DNA of 64,000 nt from positions 3,303,061 through 3,367,060 of the forward strand of contig NZ_JACBZN010000001.1 of the NCBI RefSeq assembly GCF_013408555.1, written 5' to 3'. Source of the DNA: Aeromicrobium tamlense (GTDB lineage: Bacteria; Actinomycetota; Actinomycetes; Propionibacteriales; Nocardioidaceae). Shown here piece by piece: positions 30,581 through 40,339 of this stretch; positions within the stretch are counted from its first letter, which is position 1; each line of letters begins with the position of its first letter. The notes under the pieces were generated by a model, which was not told the DNA's origin, searched no databases, and worked only from the letters and a program-made list of their open reading frames with translations. A program made the position numbers and the translations under genes.

Positions 30581-30994
30581 ATGACCTCGTGGCAGGATCC
30601 GGACGCCGTCTCGCTCATGCTCGACGACCTCGAGACGTGGGCCGTGGTGGGCTTGTCGACCAACACCTCGCGCACCGCGTACTCGATCGCGCAGCTGCTG
30701 CAGCGGCGGGGCAAGCGCATCGTGCCGATCCATCCCGACGCGCCCACGGTGCTGGGGGAGCAGGGCTACGCCACGCTCGCCGACGTGCCGTTCCCGATCG
30801 ACGTGGTCGACGTGTTCCGCCGCTCCGAGGACGCCGGGCCGTTCGCCGACCAGGCCGTCGAGGTCGGCGCCAAGGCCGTGTGGTTCCAGCTGGGCGTCGT
30901 CGACGAGGCGGCGTTCGAGCGCACGATCGCGGCGGGCGTGCCGATGGTGATGGACACCTGCCCGGCGATCGAGTGGAACCGCCGAGCCCGCTAG
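30581..30994 (+). CDS. CoA-binding domain protein
   Basis: A 137-residue Rossmann-fold protein of the CoA_binding family (YccU-like). Family features are WAVVGLSTNTSRTAYSIAQL, GKRIVPIHPDAP, VDVFRRSEDAGPFADQAV and the C-terminal PMVMDTCPAIEW. The role of these proteins is not settled; binding of CoA or a related nucleotide is expected. TACGGT (30569-30574) is six bases before ATG 30581 and there is no Shine-Dalgarno. Confidence 0.87.
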   Translation: MTSWQDPDAVSLMLDDLETWAVVGLSTNTSRTAYSIAQLLQRRGKRIVPIHPDAPTVLGEQGYATLADVPFPIDVVDVFRRSEDAGPFADQAVEVGAKAVWFQLGVVDEAAFERTIAAGVPMVMDTCPAIEWNRRAR

Positions 30995-30995
30995 C

Positions 30996-32102
30996 TCAGT
31001 TGACGTCCTCGGGGTCCGGCAGGACGTCGTCGGGGTACTTCTCGAGGTACTGGGCCATCCGGTCGCGGCTCAGTGCGGTGAACAGCTCGCTCATCTTGTC
31101 CTGCTGGAGGACGACGATGCTGCCGTAGGTGGGATCGGTGTCGGTGCCCTGCACCGGAGCCGTCATGAAGGTGACGTCGTCGGTGCGGACGCCGCGCAGC
31201 GACACCGCCAGCTTGGCCATCGCGGTGCCCGACCAGCCCTCGTCCACCGTGAGGTTCTCGGTGAGCGCGGTGACGGTCCGGGTGAGTCGCGTCGGGCTGG
31301 TGGTGACGCCCGAGCTGAGCATCTTGCCCATCAGCGAGCGCATGAAGTTCTGCTGGCGCTTGATGCGGTCGAAGTCGCCGCCGACGAGGCCGTAGCGGGT
31401 GCGCACGTATGCGAGGGCCTTCTTGCCCTCGAGCGTCTGCGTGCCGGCGTCCCACTGCACCTTCTGCTTGGGGTCGTAGAACGACTGGGGGATGGTCACC
31501 TCGACGCCGCCGACGGCCGACGAGAGGTCCTTGAAGCCCTCCCAGTCGATGATCGCCAGGTGGTCCATCTTCAGGCCGGTGAGGTTCTCCACCGTGTTGA
31601 TCGCGCCGAGCGGGCCGCCGGCGCTGAACGCGGCGTTGATCTTCTCCGAGTGGGTCGTCTTGCCGTTCTCGTCGTAGATCGGCACGAACGAGTCGCGCGG
31701 CAGCGAGACGAGGTAGACCTTCTTCCGGTCGGCCGGGATGTGCACGACCATGAGCGTGTCGCTGCGGTACTTGCCGTTGGGCCAGTCGCCCGACGCGGCG
31801 TCCTCGGAGATCGTGGTGTTCTTCGACTGCCCCTCCTGCGGCTCGCCCTTGTCCGAGCCGAGCAGCAGGATGTTGAGCGCGCGGCCCTCGTCGGGGTCGG
31901 GCTCGCTCTGGGGGTTCAGCTTCACGGTCTCGACGTCGTCGAGCTTGCGCTTGAGGTTGAAGGCGTAGGCGGCGCCGCCGACCAGCGGCAGCAGCACGAT
32001 GAGCACGACCGACCAGACGACCATCGGGTGGCGCTGGCGGAAGGAACGACGGTTCGACGCTCGCGATCCGGGTCGCCGGGTCGCGTCGGGGGCGTCGGTC
32101 AC
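30996..32102 (-). CDS. LytR-CpsA-Psr (LCP) family glycopolymer ligase
   Basis: A 368-residue membrane protein with a short cytoplasmic N-terminus, one helix (MVVWSVVLIVLLPLVGGAAY) and an external LCP domain. Family residues are seen in LNILLLGSDKG, YRSDTLMVVHIP, VYLVSLPRDSFVPI and KINAAFSAGGP, including the Arg and Asp that hold pyrophosphate. ALAYVRTRYG with DFDRIKRQQNF completes the core. LCP enzymes attach teichoic-type or arabinogalactan polymers to peptidoglycan, which fits the TagD-like gene nearby. The GTG at 32102 has GAGGAGG about six bases upstream. Confidence 0.92.
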   Translation of the reverse strand: MTDAPDATRRPGSRASNRRSFRQRHPMVVWSVVLIVLLPLVGGAAYAFNLKRKLDDVETVKLNPQSEPDPDEGRALNILLLGSDKGEPQEGQSKNTTISEDAASGDWPNGKYRSDTLMVVHIPADRKKVYLVSLPRDSFVPIYDENGKTTHSEKINAAFSAGGPLGAINTVENLTGLKMDHLAIIDWEGFKDLSSAVGGVEVTIPQSFYDPKQKVQWDAGTQTLEGKKALAYVRTRYGLVGGDFDRIKRQQNFMRSLMGKMLSSGVTTSPTRLTRTVTALTENLTVDEGWSGTAMAKLAVSLRGVRTDDVTFMTAPVQGTDTDPTYGSIVVLQQDKMSELFTALSRDRMAQYLEKYPDDVLPDPEDVN

Positions 32103-32165
32103 CGCATCCTCCTCATCGTCGTCGCATCAACCTTTCCAGTATGACGGGGGTTGCTGAGAGGGCCC

Positions 32166-32591
32166 TCAGGAATCCAGCACGATCGTCACGGGTCCGTCGT
32201 TGACCAGCTCGACCGCCATGTCGGCGCCGAAGATCCCGCGCGCCACGGGCACCCCCGCGCGCTCGACCGCGTCGCAGAACGTCTCGTAGAGCGGCTCGGC
32301 CACGGGTCCCGGTGCGGCTGCGCCCCACGAAGGACGGCGGCCCTTGCGGGTGTCGGCGTAGAGCGTGAACTGGCTGATCGCCAGCACGCCGCCGCCCGTC
32401 TCGTCGACGGACTGCTCGCCGGCCATGATCCGCAGCCGCACGATCTTGGCGGCGAGACGCTCGGCGTCGGTGGCCGTGTCCTCGTGCGTGACCCCCAGCA
32501 GCACCACCAGTCCCGCACCGTCGAGGCGACCGACGACCTGCTCGTCGACCCGGACCTCGGCCCGGCTGACCCGCTGCACCACCGCACGCAT
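32166..32591 (-). CDS. dtd: D-aminoacyl-tRNA deacylase
   Basis: A 141-residue enzyme that removes D-amino acids mischarged on tRNA. The family motifs are [18 protein letters not shown] and the C-terminal [26 protein letters not shown] is the typical start. TACGCT (minus 32603-32598) is six bases before the ATG at 32591. It is divergent from the nitrobindin gene with 48 bases between starts. Confidence 0.95.
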   Translation of the reverse strand: MRAVVQRVSRAEVRVDEQVVGRLDGAGLVVLLGVTHEDTATDAERLAAKIVRLRIMAGEQSVDETGGGVLAISQFTLYADTRKGRRPSWGAAAPGPVAEPLYETFCDAVERAGVPVARGIFGADMAVELVNDGPVTIVLDS

Positions 32592-32639
32592 GGCAGGAGC
32601 GTAGCGGCGACTTCTGCGGCGGCCGATAGCATGGAACCC

Positions 32640-33134
32640 ATGGCCTTCGAGATCCCGAGTGACCTGCACCCCGACCTCATGCCGGTCGCGTGGCTGCTGG
32701 GGACCTGGCACGGCAACGGCCGCGGCGAGTACCCCACGATCGAGGCGTTCGGCTTCGAGCAGGACGTGGCGTTCGCGCACGACGGACGGCCGTTCCTGCA
32801 CTACTTCAGCCGCACGTGGATCACCGACGATGCCGGCGAGCGCGTCCGCCCCGGCGCGCTCGAGACCGGCTTCCTGCGCCCGTCCGGCGAGGGCAAGCTC
32901 GAGCTCGTGCTCGCGCACCCCACCGGCTACGCCGAGATCTGGTACGGCGAGGTCGAGGGCGCCCGCGTCACGCTGGCCACCGACGTCGTGGCCCGCACCG
33001 TCACCGCCAAGGAGTACACCGCGGGACAGCGGATGTACGGACTCGTCGAGGGAGCGCTGATGTACGCCTACGACATGGCCGCCGAGGGCCAGCCGATGCA
33101 GTCCCACCTGTGGGGGAAGCTCGAGCGTGCCTAG
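32640..33134 (+). CDS. Nitrobindin-like heme-binding beta-barrel protein
   Basis: A 164-residue FABP-like protein of the DUF1794/nitrobindin family. [17 protein letters not shown] is the family GxWxGxG motif, FLHYFSRTW forms a barrel strand, and the His in SHLWGKLER near the C-terminus is the expected heme ligand. Homologues act on peroxynitrite or nitric oxide. TAGCAT (32627-32632) is seven bases before ATG 32640; another ATG at 32631 overlaps this -10. The end overlaps the ygfZ gene by eight bases. Confidence 0.88.
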   Translation: MAFEIPSDLHPDLMPVAWLLGTWHGNGRGEYPTIEAFGFEQDVAFAHDGRPFLHYFSRTWITDDAGERVRPGALETGFLRPSGEGKLELVLAHPTGYAEIWYGEVEGARVTLATDVVARTVTAKEYTAGQRMYGLVEGALMYAYDMAAEGQPMQSHLWGKLERA

Positions 33135-34053
33135 CCCGCTGCTGGACCGGCCGGGCGCGGTCGAGGCCGAGGGCCTCGACGCGGGCGTCGCGGCGCACTA
33201 CGGGTCCACCTTCGCCGCCGAGCAGCGCACGCTGCTGTCGGGCGACGGCTTCGTCGACCTCTCCCACCGCGACGTCCTGCGGATCACCGGTCCCGACCGG
33301 CTGACGTGGCTGCACTCGCTCACCACGCAGTTCCTGGAGGGGCTCGAGGCGGGCCGCTGGACCGACGTCCTGCTGCTCTCGCCGCAGGGCCGCATCGAGC
33401 ACGACTTCACCGGCGTCGACGACGGCGAGACCTTCTGGGCGCACACCGAGCCCGGCGCGGGCGAGGCGCTCGTGCAGTTCCTCGACCGCATGCGCTTCAT
33501 GTCGCGGGTCGAGGTCGTCGCGGTGGACGACCGCTTCGTCATCGGGCGCTGGGCCGACGGACTGGTCACCGAGCTCGTCCCCGACCTGTCCGCCGTCCCC
33601 GGCACGCCCGTGGGCGTGCTGGCGTGGGAGGCGCTGCGGATCGCCGCCGGGCGTCCCCGGTTCGGCTCCGACACCGACGACCGCACGATCCCCAACGAGG
33701 TCGGCCTGCTCGGCTCGGCCGTGCACCTCGACAAGGGCTGCTACCGGGGCCAGGAGACGGTCGCCCGCGTCCACAACCTCGGCCGGCCGCCCCGCCGGCT
33801 CACCCTGCTGCACCTCGACGGCTCCGTCGACCACCTCCCGGCGCACGGCACCGACGTCGTCCACGACGGCAAGGTCGTGGGTCAGGTCGGGAGCGCGGCG
33901 CGCCACCACGAGCTCGGGCCCATCGCGCTCGCACTGATCAAGCGGAACACCCCGGTCGACGTCACCCTCCTCGCCGACGGCGTCGCCGCCGCCCAGGAGT
34001 CCGTCGTCGACCCCGACGCAGGCCTGCACGTGCGGGCCGGATTGAACCTGTGA
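33127..34053 (+). CDS. ygfZ: YgfZ-like folate-binding protein
   Basis: A 308-residue GcvT-like protein with the YgfZ signature [13 protein letters not shown] around residue 205. It helps folate-dependent assembly or repair of iron-sulfur proteins. The N-terminus begins with GTG 33127 inside the end of the nitrobindin gene, and the stop overlaps the start of the helicase gene as TGATG, so three genes are read as one unit. Confidence 0.9.
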   Translation: MPSPLLDRPGAVEAEGLDAGVAAHYGSTFAAEQRTLLSGDGFVDLSHRDVLRITGPDRLTWLHSLTTQFLEGLEAGRWTDVLLLSPQGRIEHDFTGVDDGETFWAHTEPGAGEALVQFLDRMRFMSRVEVVAVDDRFVIGRWADGLVTELVPDLSAVPGTPVGVLAWEALRIAAGRPRFGSDTDDRTIPNEVGLLGSAVHLDKGCYRGQETVARVHNLGRPPRRLTLLHLDGSVDHLPAHGTDVVHDGKVVGQVGSAARHHELGPIALALIKRNTPVDVTLLADGVAAAQESVVDPDAGLHVRAGLNL

Positions 34054-35804
34054 TGACTGACGAAGCCTCATTCGACGACCTCGGCCTCGACGACACGCTC
34101 GTCGCCGTGGTGCGCAGCCTCGGCTACGAGACCCCCAGCCCGATCCAGGCGCAGGCGATCCCCGCGCTGATCAAGGGCGGCGACGTCGTCGGCCTGGCCC
34201 AGACCGGCACCGGCAAGACGGCCGCCTTCGCGCTGCCGATGATCCAGCGCCTCGACCCGGGCTCGCCCAAGACCCAGGCCCTCGTGCTCGCGCCCACCCG
34301 CGAGCTGGCGCTGCAGGTCAGCGAGGCCATCTCCAGCTACTCGGCCGGGTCGAACCTCAAGGTCCTGCCGGTCTACGGCGGCCAGAGCTACGGCGCCCAG
34401 CTGCAGGGGCTCAAGCGCGGCGCGCAGGTCGTGGTGGGCACGCCCGGTCGCGTCATCGACCACCTCGACCGCGGCTCGCTCGACCTGTCGCACCTCGAGA
34501 TGCTGGTCCTCGACGAGGCCGACGAGATGCTCAACATGGGCTTCGCCGAGGACGTCGAGCGCATCCTGGCCGACACGCCCGAGTACAAGCAGGTCGCGCT
34601 CTTCTCGGCCACCATGCCGCCGGCGATCCGCCGCCTGGCCAAGCGCTACCTGCACGACCCGCAGGACATCAGCACCCCGCAGGCCACGCGCAGCACCACC
34701 AACGTGCGCCAGCGCTGGATGCCGGTCTCGCACCACAACAAGCTCGACGCCCTGACGCGCGTGCTCGAGGTCGAGCAGGGCGACGGCATGATCATCTTCG
34801 TCCGTACGAAGCAGGCGACCGAGGAGCTCGCCGAGAAGCTGCGCAGCCGCGGCTACACGGCGGCCGCCCTGAACGGCGACCTCGTCCAGGCCCAGCGTGA
34901 GCGCACCGTCGGCGCGCTGAAGAGCGGCGCGATCGACATCGTGGTGGCCACCGACGTCGCCGCGCGCGGTCTCGACGTCGAGCGCATCACGCACGTCGTC
35001 AACTACGACATCCCGCACGACCCCGAGGCCTACGTGCACCGCATCGGCCGCACGGGCCGCGCCGGCCGCTCGGGCGACGCGATCGTCTTCGTCACCCCGC
35101 GCGAGCGCCGCATGCTCGAGTCCCTCGAGCGCGTCTCGGGTCGGCCCGTGGAGCAGATGCCGGTGCCGACCCCCGACGAGGTCAACGCCCGCCGTGCCGA
35201 CCGCTTCGCCGGCTCGATCACGAACGCCATGGGCGACCCCCAGTTCAGCGTCTACCGCGGGCTCGTCGAGCAGTACGCGCAGGAGCACGACGTCGACATG
35301 ACCGAGATCGCCGCGGCGCTCGCGGTGATGAGCCAGGACGACAAGGAGTTCTTCCTGCGTCCCGACCCGCCGCAGGAGAAGCGGGCCCCGCGCGAGCGCT
35401 CCGAGCGCACGCCGCGTCCGAGCTCCGACGGCCTGGCGCCCTACCGCATCGCGGTGGGCAAGCGGCACAAGATCCGCCCCTCGATGGTCGTCGGCGCGCT
35501 GGCGAACGAGGGCGGGCTGAAGCGGTCGGACTTCGGCAAGATCACGATCGGCATGGAGCACACGATCGTCGAGCTGCCGGCCGACCTGCCCGAGGCCGTG
35601 TTCGACGCGCTGTCCGGCACCCGGATCTCCGGTCGCAAGATCGACATCCAGCCCGACACGGGACGTCCGGGCGGCGATCGCAAGCGCCCGCCGTCGAAGT
35701 CGTACGCGAAGGGCTCGGGCAAGTCGTACGACAAGCCCAAGTCCTACGACAAGTCGAAGTCCTCCGGCGACAAGGACCGCAAGCCCCGCCACAAGAAGGG
35801 CTGA
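34053..35804 (+). CDS. deaD: DEAD-box ATP-dependent RNA helicase with DbpA-type RNA-binding tail
   Basis: A 583-residue helicase of the DeaD/CsdA group. Motifs in order are the Q-motif ([11 protein letters not shown]), [24 protein letters not shown] ([13 protein letters not shown]), SAT, then [20 protein letters not shown] and [10 protein letters not shown]. After about residue 440 comes a DbpA-like RNA-binding domain ([20 protein letters not shown]), and the last 40 residues are rich in Lys and SYDK-type repeats. It unwinds structured RNA in ribosome assembly or mRNA decay. ATG 34053 overlaps the upstream stop by one base. Confidence 0.95.
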   Translation: MTDEASFDDLGLDDTLVAVVRSLGYETPSPIQAQAIPALIKGGDVVGLAQTGTGKTAAFALPMIQRLDPGSPKTQALVLAPTRELALQVSEAISSYSAGSNLKVLPVYGGQSYGAQLQGLKRGAQVVVGTPGRVIDHLDRGSLDLSHLEMLVLDEADEMLNMGFAEDVERILADTPEYKQVALFSATMPPAIRRLAKRYLHDPQDISTPQATRSTTNVRQRWMPVSHHNKLDALTRVLEVEQGDGMIIFVRTKQATEELAEKLRSRGYTAAALNGDLVQAQRERTVGALKSGAIDIVVATDVAARGLDVERITHVVNYDIPHDPEAYVHRIGRTGRAGRSGDAIVFVTPRERRMLESLERVSGRPVEQMPVPTPDEVNARRADRFAGSITNAMGDPQFSVYRGLVEQYAQEHDVDMTEIAAALAVMSQDDKEFFLRPDPPQEKRAPRERSERTPRPSSDGLAPYRIAVGKRHKIRPSMVVGALANEGGLKRSDFGKITIGMEHTIVELPADLPEAVFDALSGTRISGRKIDIQPDTGRPGGDRKRPPSKSYAKGSGKSYDKPKSYDKSKSSGDKDRKPRHKKG

Positions 35805-35820
35805 GGCCGGCGGGCGTGGG

Positions 35821-37122
35821 TCAGGAGACCTGCGCCCGCACCATCAGCGGGTGATGGTCCGAGGGCAGCGGTGCCACGAAGCGGCCGCCGGACATCTTGC
35901 CCACGTTGGCCCACTGGTGGACGCGCGAGCGGCCGGGGCGCACCCAGACCTTGTCCACGTGGTCGCCCCACGTCACGCCGACGATCGGCTGCGTGGACCA
36001 CCGCGGGTTGGCGGTGTTGAAGTGCTGGCGCGACACCTTGAGCGCCTGCTCGTAGGCGTCGTAGAAGCCGTTGGCCTGCATCACGGTCTCGAGGCGGCTG
36101 TTGCCGGCGCGGCTGCGGTTGGTGTTGAAGTCGCCCAGCAGCACGACCGGCAGGTGGTGCAGGCGCTTGCCCCACCACGCCAGCTGGTTGCCCAGGTCGG
36201 TGAAGATCTGCGAGGTCTGGCGGGCGCGGACCGCGGCGTTGGAGCCGCCCTCGTCGACCTTGAGGTGGATGCCGACGAACACGACCGCCTGGCCGCTGGC
36301 CTTGTGGCGCAGCACCGACCAGGGCGCGTCCTTGCCCTCGGGCTCGGCCACGCCGTCGAGCGGCAGGATGCACGGCTCGACGCGGACCGGATCGCCCTCG
36401 TCGTCGCGGACGACCTTGCCGGTGCGGGGGTCGGTCTCCAGCGGGCACTCGGCCGACTGCTGGGTGGCGGAGAGCCGCTGCGTGACCTGCTCGAACGCGG
36501 CCGTGCGGTAGAAGATGCGGTTGTCCTTGCCGCCGAGCGTCTCGGTGTAGCCGGGGATCACGGCGTTCTTCCAGCGGCTGGCTTCCTGGACGGCCAGGAC
36601 GTCGGGCTTGAGCCGCAGCACCTCGTTCACGACGAGCGGCTGGCGCGTCTCCCACTTGCTGCACGCGTTCGAGCAGACGTTGTAGCTCATGAGGCGATAG
36701 ACGGGGTGGCGCTTCGACCACAGCTTCGCGGTGGCGGCGGGCGTCACGCGGGCGATGCGCGCCGAGCGCTTGCCGGCCTTCGAGCCGTTCACGGCGCGGA
36801 CCTGGATCCAGTAGGTGCGGTTGCGCTTGAGCTTCGTGATGGTGGCCTTGCGCGACTTCACGGTGACGCGCGGCTTCTTGGCCTTGGCCACGCCGGCACG
36901 GCTGCCGGCGACGAAGACCTGGTACTTCTTGGCGCGCGTGGCCTTCGGCCACGAGATCGAGATCTTGGCGTACTTCTTGCCCGACGAGTCGTAGGGGGCG
37001 GCGCCGGTGACCGACACCAGCCCGACCGCGCCGGGCTTCTTGGAGGCCGCCTCGGCGGGGGTGCCGAGGGTGGCGGCGGTCAGGACGGCGACCACCGCAC
37101 AGGCCAGCAGACGAAGACGCAT
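35821..37122 (-). CDS. Secreted EEP-fold nuclease/phosphatase with fibronectin-like domain, copy 1
   Basis: A 433-residue exported protein. Signal peptide about 1-26 (ACAVVAVLTAATLGTPAEA); a fibronectin-type-III-like domain about 35-127 (ISISWPKATRAKKYQVFVAG, TYWIQVRAVNGSKAG); an endonuclease/exonuclease/phosphatase domain from about 143 (YRLMSYNVCSNAC). Metal and catalytic positions are VLAVQEAS, VGIHLKVD, LLGDFNTNRS and PLPSDHHPLMV. Substrate (nucleic acid, phosphoester or lipid) is unknown. ATG 37122 has TACCCT seven bases upstream; a GTG at 37128 would add two residues. First of three adjacent paralogues. Confidence 0.85.
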   Translation of the reverse strand: MRLRLLACAVVAVLTAATLGTPAEAASKKPGAVGLVSVTGAAPYDSSGKKYAKISISWPKATRAKKYQVFVAGSRAGVAKAKKPRVTVKSRKATITKLKRNRTYWIQVRAVNGSKAGKRSARIARVTPAATAKLWSKRHPVYRLMSYNVCSNACSKWETRQPLVVNEVLRLKPDVLAVQEASRWKNAVIPGYTETLGGKDNRIFYRTAAFEQVTQRLSATQQSAECPLETDPRTGKVVRDDEGDPVRVEPCILPLDGVAEPEGKDAPWSVLRHKASGQAVVFVGIHLKVDEGGSNAAVRARQTSQIFTDLGNQLAWWGKRLHHLPVVLLGDFNTNRSRAGNSRLETVMQANGFYDAYEQALKVSRQHFNTANPRWSTQPIVGVTWGDHVDKVWVRPGRSRVHQWANVGKMSGGRFVAPLPSDHHPLMVRAQVS

Positions 37123-37190
37123 GGGCACGAGGGTAACTCGCCAGAGTCACATCAGTCACATCGTTTTCGCCGAAACGACGGGACCCGGGG

Positions 37191-38699
37191 TCAGTCGACG
37201 AGGCGGGGCGAGATGTCCGGGTCGAGCTCGGCGGGCACCGTGACGATCGCCGTGGGCTCCTTGACGAGCTCCTCCTCCTCGCGTGGGAGGGCGACGGTGG
37301 CGGCGATCATGTTGTGGTCGGAGAGCCACGGGCCGACGTAGGTGGTGCCGTTCAGGTTGGCGAACTGGCGCCAGGACGGGACCGCCCAGTCGTCGGAGAC
37401 GTAGACGTGGTCGACGTGGTCGGCGGACATGATCGCCTTGTCACCGCGACGGCTGCCGGTGTTGACCTGGGCGTTCTCGGTCTCCTCGGCGACCTCGACC
37501 GAGTCGCGCAGGCCGTTCGCCCGCACGATCGGACCGACGGTGTCGCCGCGGCGGTGGGTGCCGGAGTTGAAGTCGCCCGCCATCACCACGGGGTCGCCGT
37601 CGGGGTTCACCGAGGCGAGGCTGCCCATGAGCGAGCGCATCTCGTCGGCGCGCTTGCCGGTGGCGTTGTGCCCGCTGAGCAGGTGCACGCTGACCACGAC
37701 GAACGGCCGTTCGGTCTCCTGGTCGACCAAGCGGGCCCAGGTGGCCCAGCGGCCGTGGCCGATCGACCAGCGGCCGCCGGCGAGCTGCTCGAACTTCTGC
37801 GACGAGTAGAGGATGTAGCGCGAGTTGCCGCCGCCCTCGGCCATCACGAGCTCGTTCGGGCCGCCGCTGAAGGCGGCGCGGGTGGTGGGGCCGACGCGCT
37901 GGCCGCCGGCCTCCTGCAGGGTCATGATGTCGACCTTCGAGGCGTGCACCTGCGCGGCCTGGTCGCCCACGCGGCCGCCGAAGCCCTTGCAGGCCTCGGC
38001 GCAGATGTTCCACGAGCCGATCGAGAACTCCGACGCCTCGGGCGGCGTGGTGATCTTCGTGGGCGGGCCGAACTCGCTCACGCCGGCGTCGCCGACGGCA
38101 CGGACCCGCACGTAGTAGGTCTGCTCGGGCTTGAGCGAGGAGGTGGCGAACGCGGTGCCGCCCTTCGCGAGCCGGCGCACCTTGGTGGGGAGCTGGTTGC
38201 GCTTCTTGGACACGGCCACGTCGTAGGTGGTGGCGTAGTCCGCCTTGCGCCACTTCACGACCGCGCCGTCGGGCGCGGTGGCCTTGACCTTCGGCTTGCG
38301 CGGCACGTCGGGGAGCAGGGTGACGGTGCCCTCGACCGCGAGCTCGGTGGCGCCCTGGTCGACGGCCTCGACGCGGTAGCTCACGCGACCCTTCGGATCG
38401 GCCGCCTTCGGTGCGGGCAGCACGGCCTGCGGCTCGCTGGTGAGGATCGTGCGGTCGGGCCGGGCGAGGTCGTCGCCGAGGCTGACGCGGTACTGGGTCC
38501 CGTTGCCGGCCCACGCCAGCGAGACGGCACTCGGGTCGACGTCGACCGACGTGACCTTGAGGTACGGCGTCTCGAGCCCGGCGAACGCGACCACGGGACC
38601 GTTCCCCTCGGGATCGGTGGTGGCGGCCAGGAGTCCGGCGGCGGCGGTCAGCACCAAGCCCGCGCCGACGAGGCACGAGGTTCGGAAAAGACCGGGCAC
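37191..38699 (-). CDS. Secreted EEP-fold nuclease/phosphatase with fibronectin-like domains, copy 2
   Basis: A 502-residue exported paralogue. After the signal peptide (about 1-26) come two fibronectin-like domains (about 45-130 and 132-220, the second with TYYVRVRAVGDAGVSEFG), then the EEP domain (FSIGSWNICAEACKGFG). Catalytic segments are IMTLQEAG, VSVHLLSGHN, VMAGDFNSGTH and WLSDHNMIAA. A C-terminal tail rich in Glu and Pro (about 470-502) is unique to this copy. GTG 38699 has TAAGAT six bases upstream. It lies 68 bases from copy 1 and 9 from copy 3, all on the minus strand. Confidence 0.85.
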   Translation of the reverse strand: MPGLFRTSCLVGAGLVLTAAAGLLAATTDPEGNGPVVAFAGLETPYLKVTSVDVDPSAVSLAWAGNGTQYRVSLGDDLARPDRTILTSEPQAVLPAPKAADPKGRVSYRVEAVDQGATELAVEGTVTLLPDVPRKPKVKATAPDGAVVKWRKADYATTYDVAVSKKRNQLPTKVRRLAKGGTAFATSSLKPEQTYYVRVRAVGDAGVSEFGPPTKITTPPEASEFSIGSWNICAEACKGFGGRVGDQAAQVHASKVDIMTLQEAGGQRVGPTTRAAFSGGPNELVMAEGGGNSRYILYSSQKFEQLAGGRWSIGHGRWATWARLVDQETERPFVVVSVHLLSGHNATGKRADEMRSLMGSLASVNPDGDPVVMAGDFNSGTHRRGDTVGPIVRANGLRDSVEVAEETENAQVNTGSRRGDKAIMSADHVDHVYVSDDWAVPSWRQFANLNGTTYVGPWLSDHNMIAATVALPREEEELVKEPTAIVTVPAELDPDISPRLVD

Positions 38700-38708
38700 G
38701 AGGGCATC

Positions 38709-40181
38709 TTACGGGGTCCCGACGACCAGCCTCGCGACGACGGGATTGTGGTCGGACGGGAAGGGCATCGCGTACTCGCGGCCGTTCGTGGTCTCGATGA
38801 AGTTCGCGGGCATCGACCACGCCTCGACGGTGATTCCGGCGACCGGGACGAAGATCGCGTCGACGTGGTGACCGTTCGACTTGGGCACCGGGACTCCGCC
38901 GTTGGCGCTGTTCAGCTCGGCGTTCGACACCTGCGCCGCGCGGTCGAGGGAGTTGACGATCCCGTGCCGGGCGAAGCGCTGCTGGGGCGCGTCGAAGCCG
39001 CCCGGGTAGTTGCTCTGGTTGGCGTTCGACTCGTTCGAGTTGAAGTCACCGCCCCAGACCACGGGCAGGCGGTGGGGGTTGATCGCGTCGACCTTCGAGA
39101 TGAGGCGCGCGGTCTGCTGGAGGCGCAGCTGGTCGCGGGCGGCGCCCTTGTGCGGCTCGAGGTGTGAGTTCGTGACGATGAACGCCGTGCCGGTGCGGCG
39201 GTCGCGCAGCAGGTTCCAGGTGGCGTAGCGCCCCGTCTTCGAGTCCAGTGTCAGGCCGCCCCCGTCGAGCGAGGTGAAGCGGGAGGACTTGAAGTAGATC
39301 GTCTTCGCGCTCTTGTAGGCGCCCTTGCGGAAGCCGGGCAGCTGCGTGTGGAACGCGGTCTTGGTGGCCGACTCCTGCGTCAGCACGATGTCGGGCGAGG
39401 CCGAGCGGACCACCGCGCCGGCGATCGGCTTGCGCACCGACCACTTCGGCACGTTGCGCAGGAACCAGGCGCCGCTGTCGGAGGTGCGGCACTTGTCCTC
39501 TCCACAGAGGTTGTAGGTGGCGACGGTGGCGCGGCTCGCGACGGCGGTCAGCTTGGTGCGCGTGGCCGGGCCCCACGGGCCCTTGACCGCGCCGTTGACG
39601 CCACGGACGCGGGCGAAGTAGGTCATGCCGCCGTTGAGGCCGGTGACCTTGGCGCCGAAGCCGCGGCGGCTGGCCGTGATGACCTGGCCGCGGAACGAGC
39701 GGTTGGTGGACAGTTGGACCTGGTAGCTGGAGGCGCTGGTGGCGCGGTTCCAGCGGAAGGTCAGGTAGTGCCCCTGGCCGCCGGTGACGCGGTGCGTCGG
39801 GCCCTTGCCGACCTTGAGGTTGGCCTTCTTCCAGCGGGTGGACGGGCCTTGGCGCTTCCCGCGGTAGGAGGTGAGGCGGTAGTAGAAGTCGGTGCCGGAG
39901 TTCGGGCGCAGCTTGCGGAAGGTCACCCCGGTCTTGCGGGTCGTGACCTTGCGGATGCACGACGTGGCGCGCGGGGAGGTCTTCACGCAGATCGCCACCT
40001 TCGTCGCCCGCGCGGGGCGCTTCCAGCGGATCGTCAGGGTGGAGGTGTAGGTCTTGGCGCGGACGACCGAGACCTTGGCGGGCTTCTTCGGGGCGGCCTC
40101 GGCGGCGGTGGAGGGGGCCAGCAGGAGGGTGCCGGTGACGGCGAGGGCGAGCAGGGCGCGCCGGAGCAGCGTGAAGTTCAT
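38709..40181 (-). CDS. Secreted EEP-fold nuclease/phosphatase with fibronectin-like domains, copy 3
   Basis: A 490-residue exported paralogue. Signal peptide about 1-29 (LALAVTGTLLLAPSTAAEAA), two fibronectin-like domains (about 35-125 and 128-212) that are strongly basic, and an EEP domain beginning VATYNLCGEDKCR. Catalytic segments are IVLTQESA, VTNSHLEPHKG, VWGGDFNSNES and FPSDHNPVVA. Its N-terminal half is richer in Arg/Lys than the other copies, which may favour binding to wall polymers or nucleic acid. The start is ATG 40181 with an untranslated leader; a -10 TAGCCT is on the minus strand at 40246-40241. Confidence 0.85.
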   Translation of the reverse strand: MNFTLLRRALLALAVTGTLLLAPSTAAEAAPKKPAKVSVVRAKTYTSTLTIRWKRPARATKVAICVKTSPRATSCIRKVTTRKTGVTFRKLRPNSGTDFYYRLTSYRGKRQGPSTRWKKANLKVGKGPTHRVTGGQGHYLTFRWNRATSASSYQVQLSTNRSFRGQVITASRRGFGAKVTGLNGGMTYFARVRGVNGAVKGPWGPATRTKLTAVASRATVATYNLCGEDKCRTSDSGAWFLRNVPKWSVRKPIAGAVVRSASPDIVLTQESATKTAFHTQLPGFRKGAYKSAKTIYFKSSRFTSLDGGGLTLDSKTGRYATWNLLRDRRTGTAFIVTNSHLEPHKGAARDQLRLQQTARLISKVDAINPHRLPVVWGGDFNSNESNANQSNYPGGFDAPQQRFARHGIVNSLDRAAQVSNAELNSANGGVPVPKSNGHHVDAIFVPVAGITVEAWSMPANFIETTNGREYAMPFPSDHNPVVARLVVGTP

Positions 40182-40301
40182 GGAGATCTGACGGGTGTGA
40201 GAGAGGGAGGTGCGCCACCCGAGGGCACATCGGCCACCACAGGCTAACCCGAGTCACTCCCGTTTCTCGTATCGCGCCGTTCGTGTCCGGTGCATCACAC
40301 T

Positions 40302-40329
40302 TGCTTGCATTCGCTAACTTTTGCAAGCA
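40302..40329 (+). promoter_or_regulatory. Operator-like inverted repeat at the XRE-hbhA promoter
   Basis: TGCTTGCA (40302-40309) and TGCAAGCA (40322-40329) are perfect 8-bp inverted arms with a 12-base spacer. TAACTT (40315-40320), a good -10, lies between them, so a bound dimer would block transcription. The XRE protein encoded next is the natural candidate for autorepression. Confidence 0.6.
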
Positions 40330-40339
40330 CGCTGGAGTC

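Noticed and set aside
34068..35792. A 574-codon open frame antisense to the DEAD-box helicase, and similar long antisense frames over purL, ppk, manA, typA and the indolepyruvate oxidoreductase.
   Set aside because: In DNA this GC-rich, the frame opposite a real gene stays open by codon bias. These translations are low-complexity Arg/Ala/Gly/Asp-rich and have no motifs, while the sense frames contain complete known families.
40182..40300. A possible riboswitch in the leader of EEP copy 3, since this position before a secreted wall-related gene is typical for cyclic di-AMP elements.
   Set aside because: Short GC hairpins are present but I could not find the conserved motifs of any riboswitch class.
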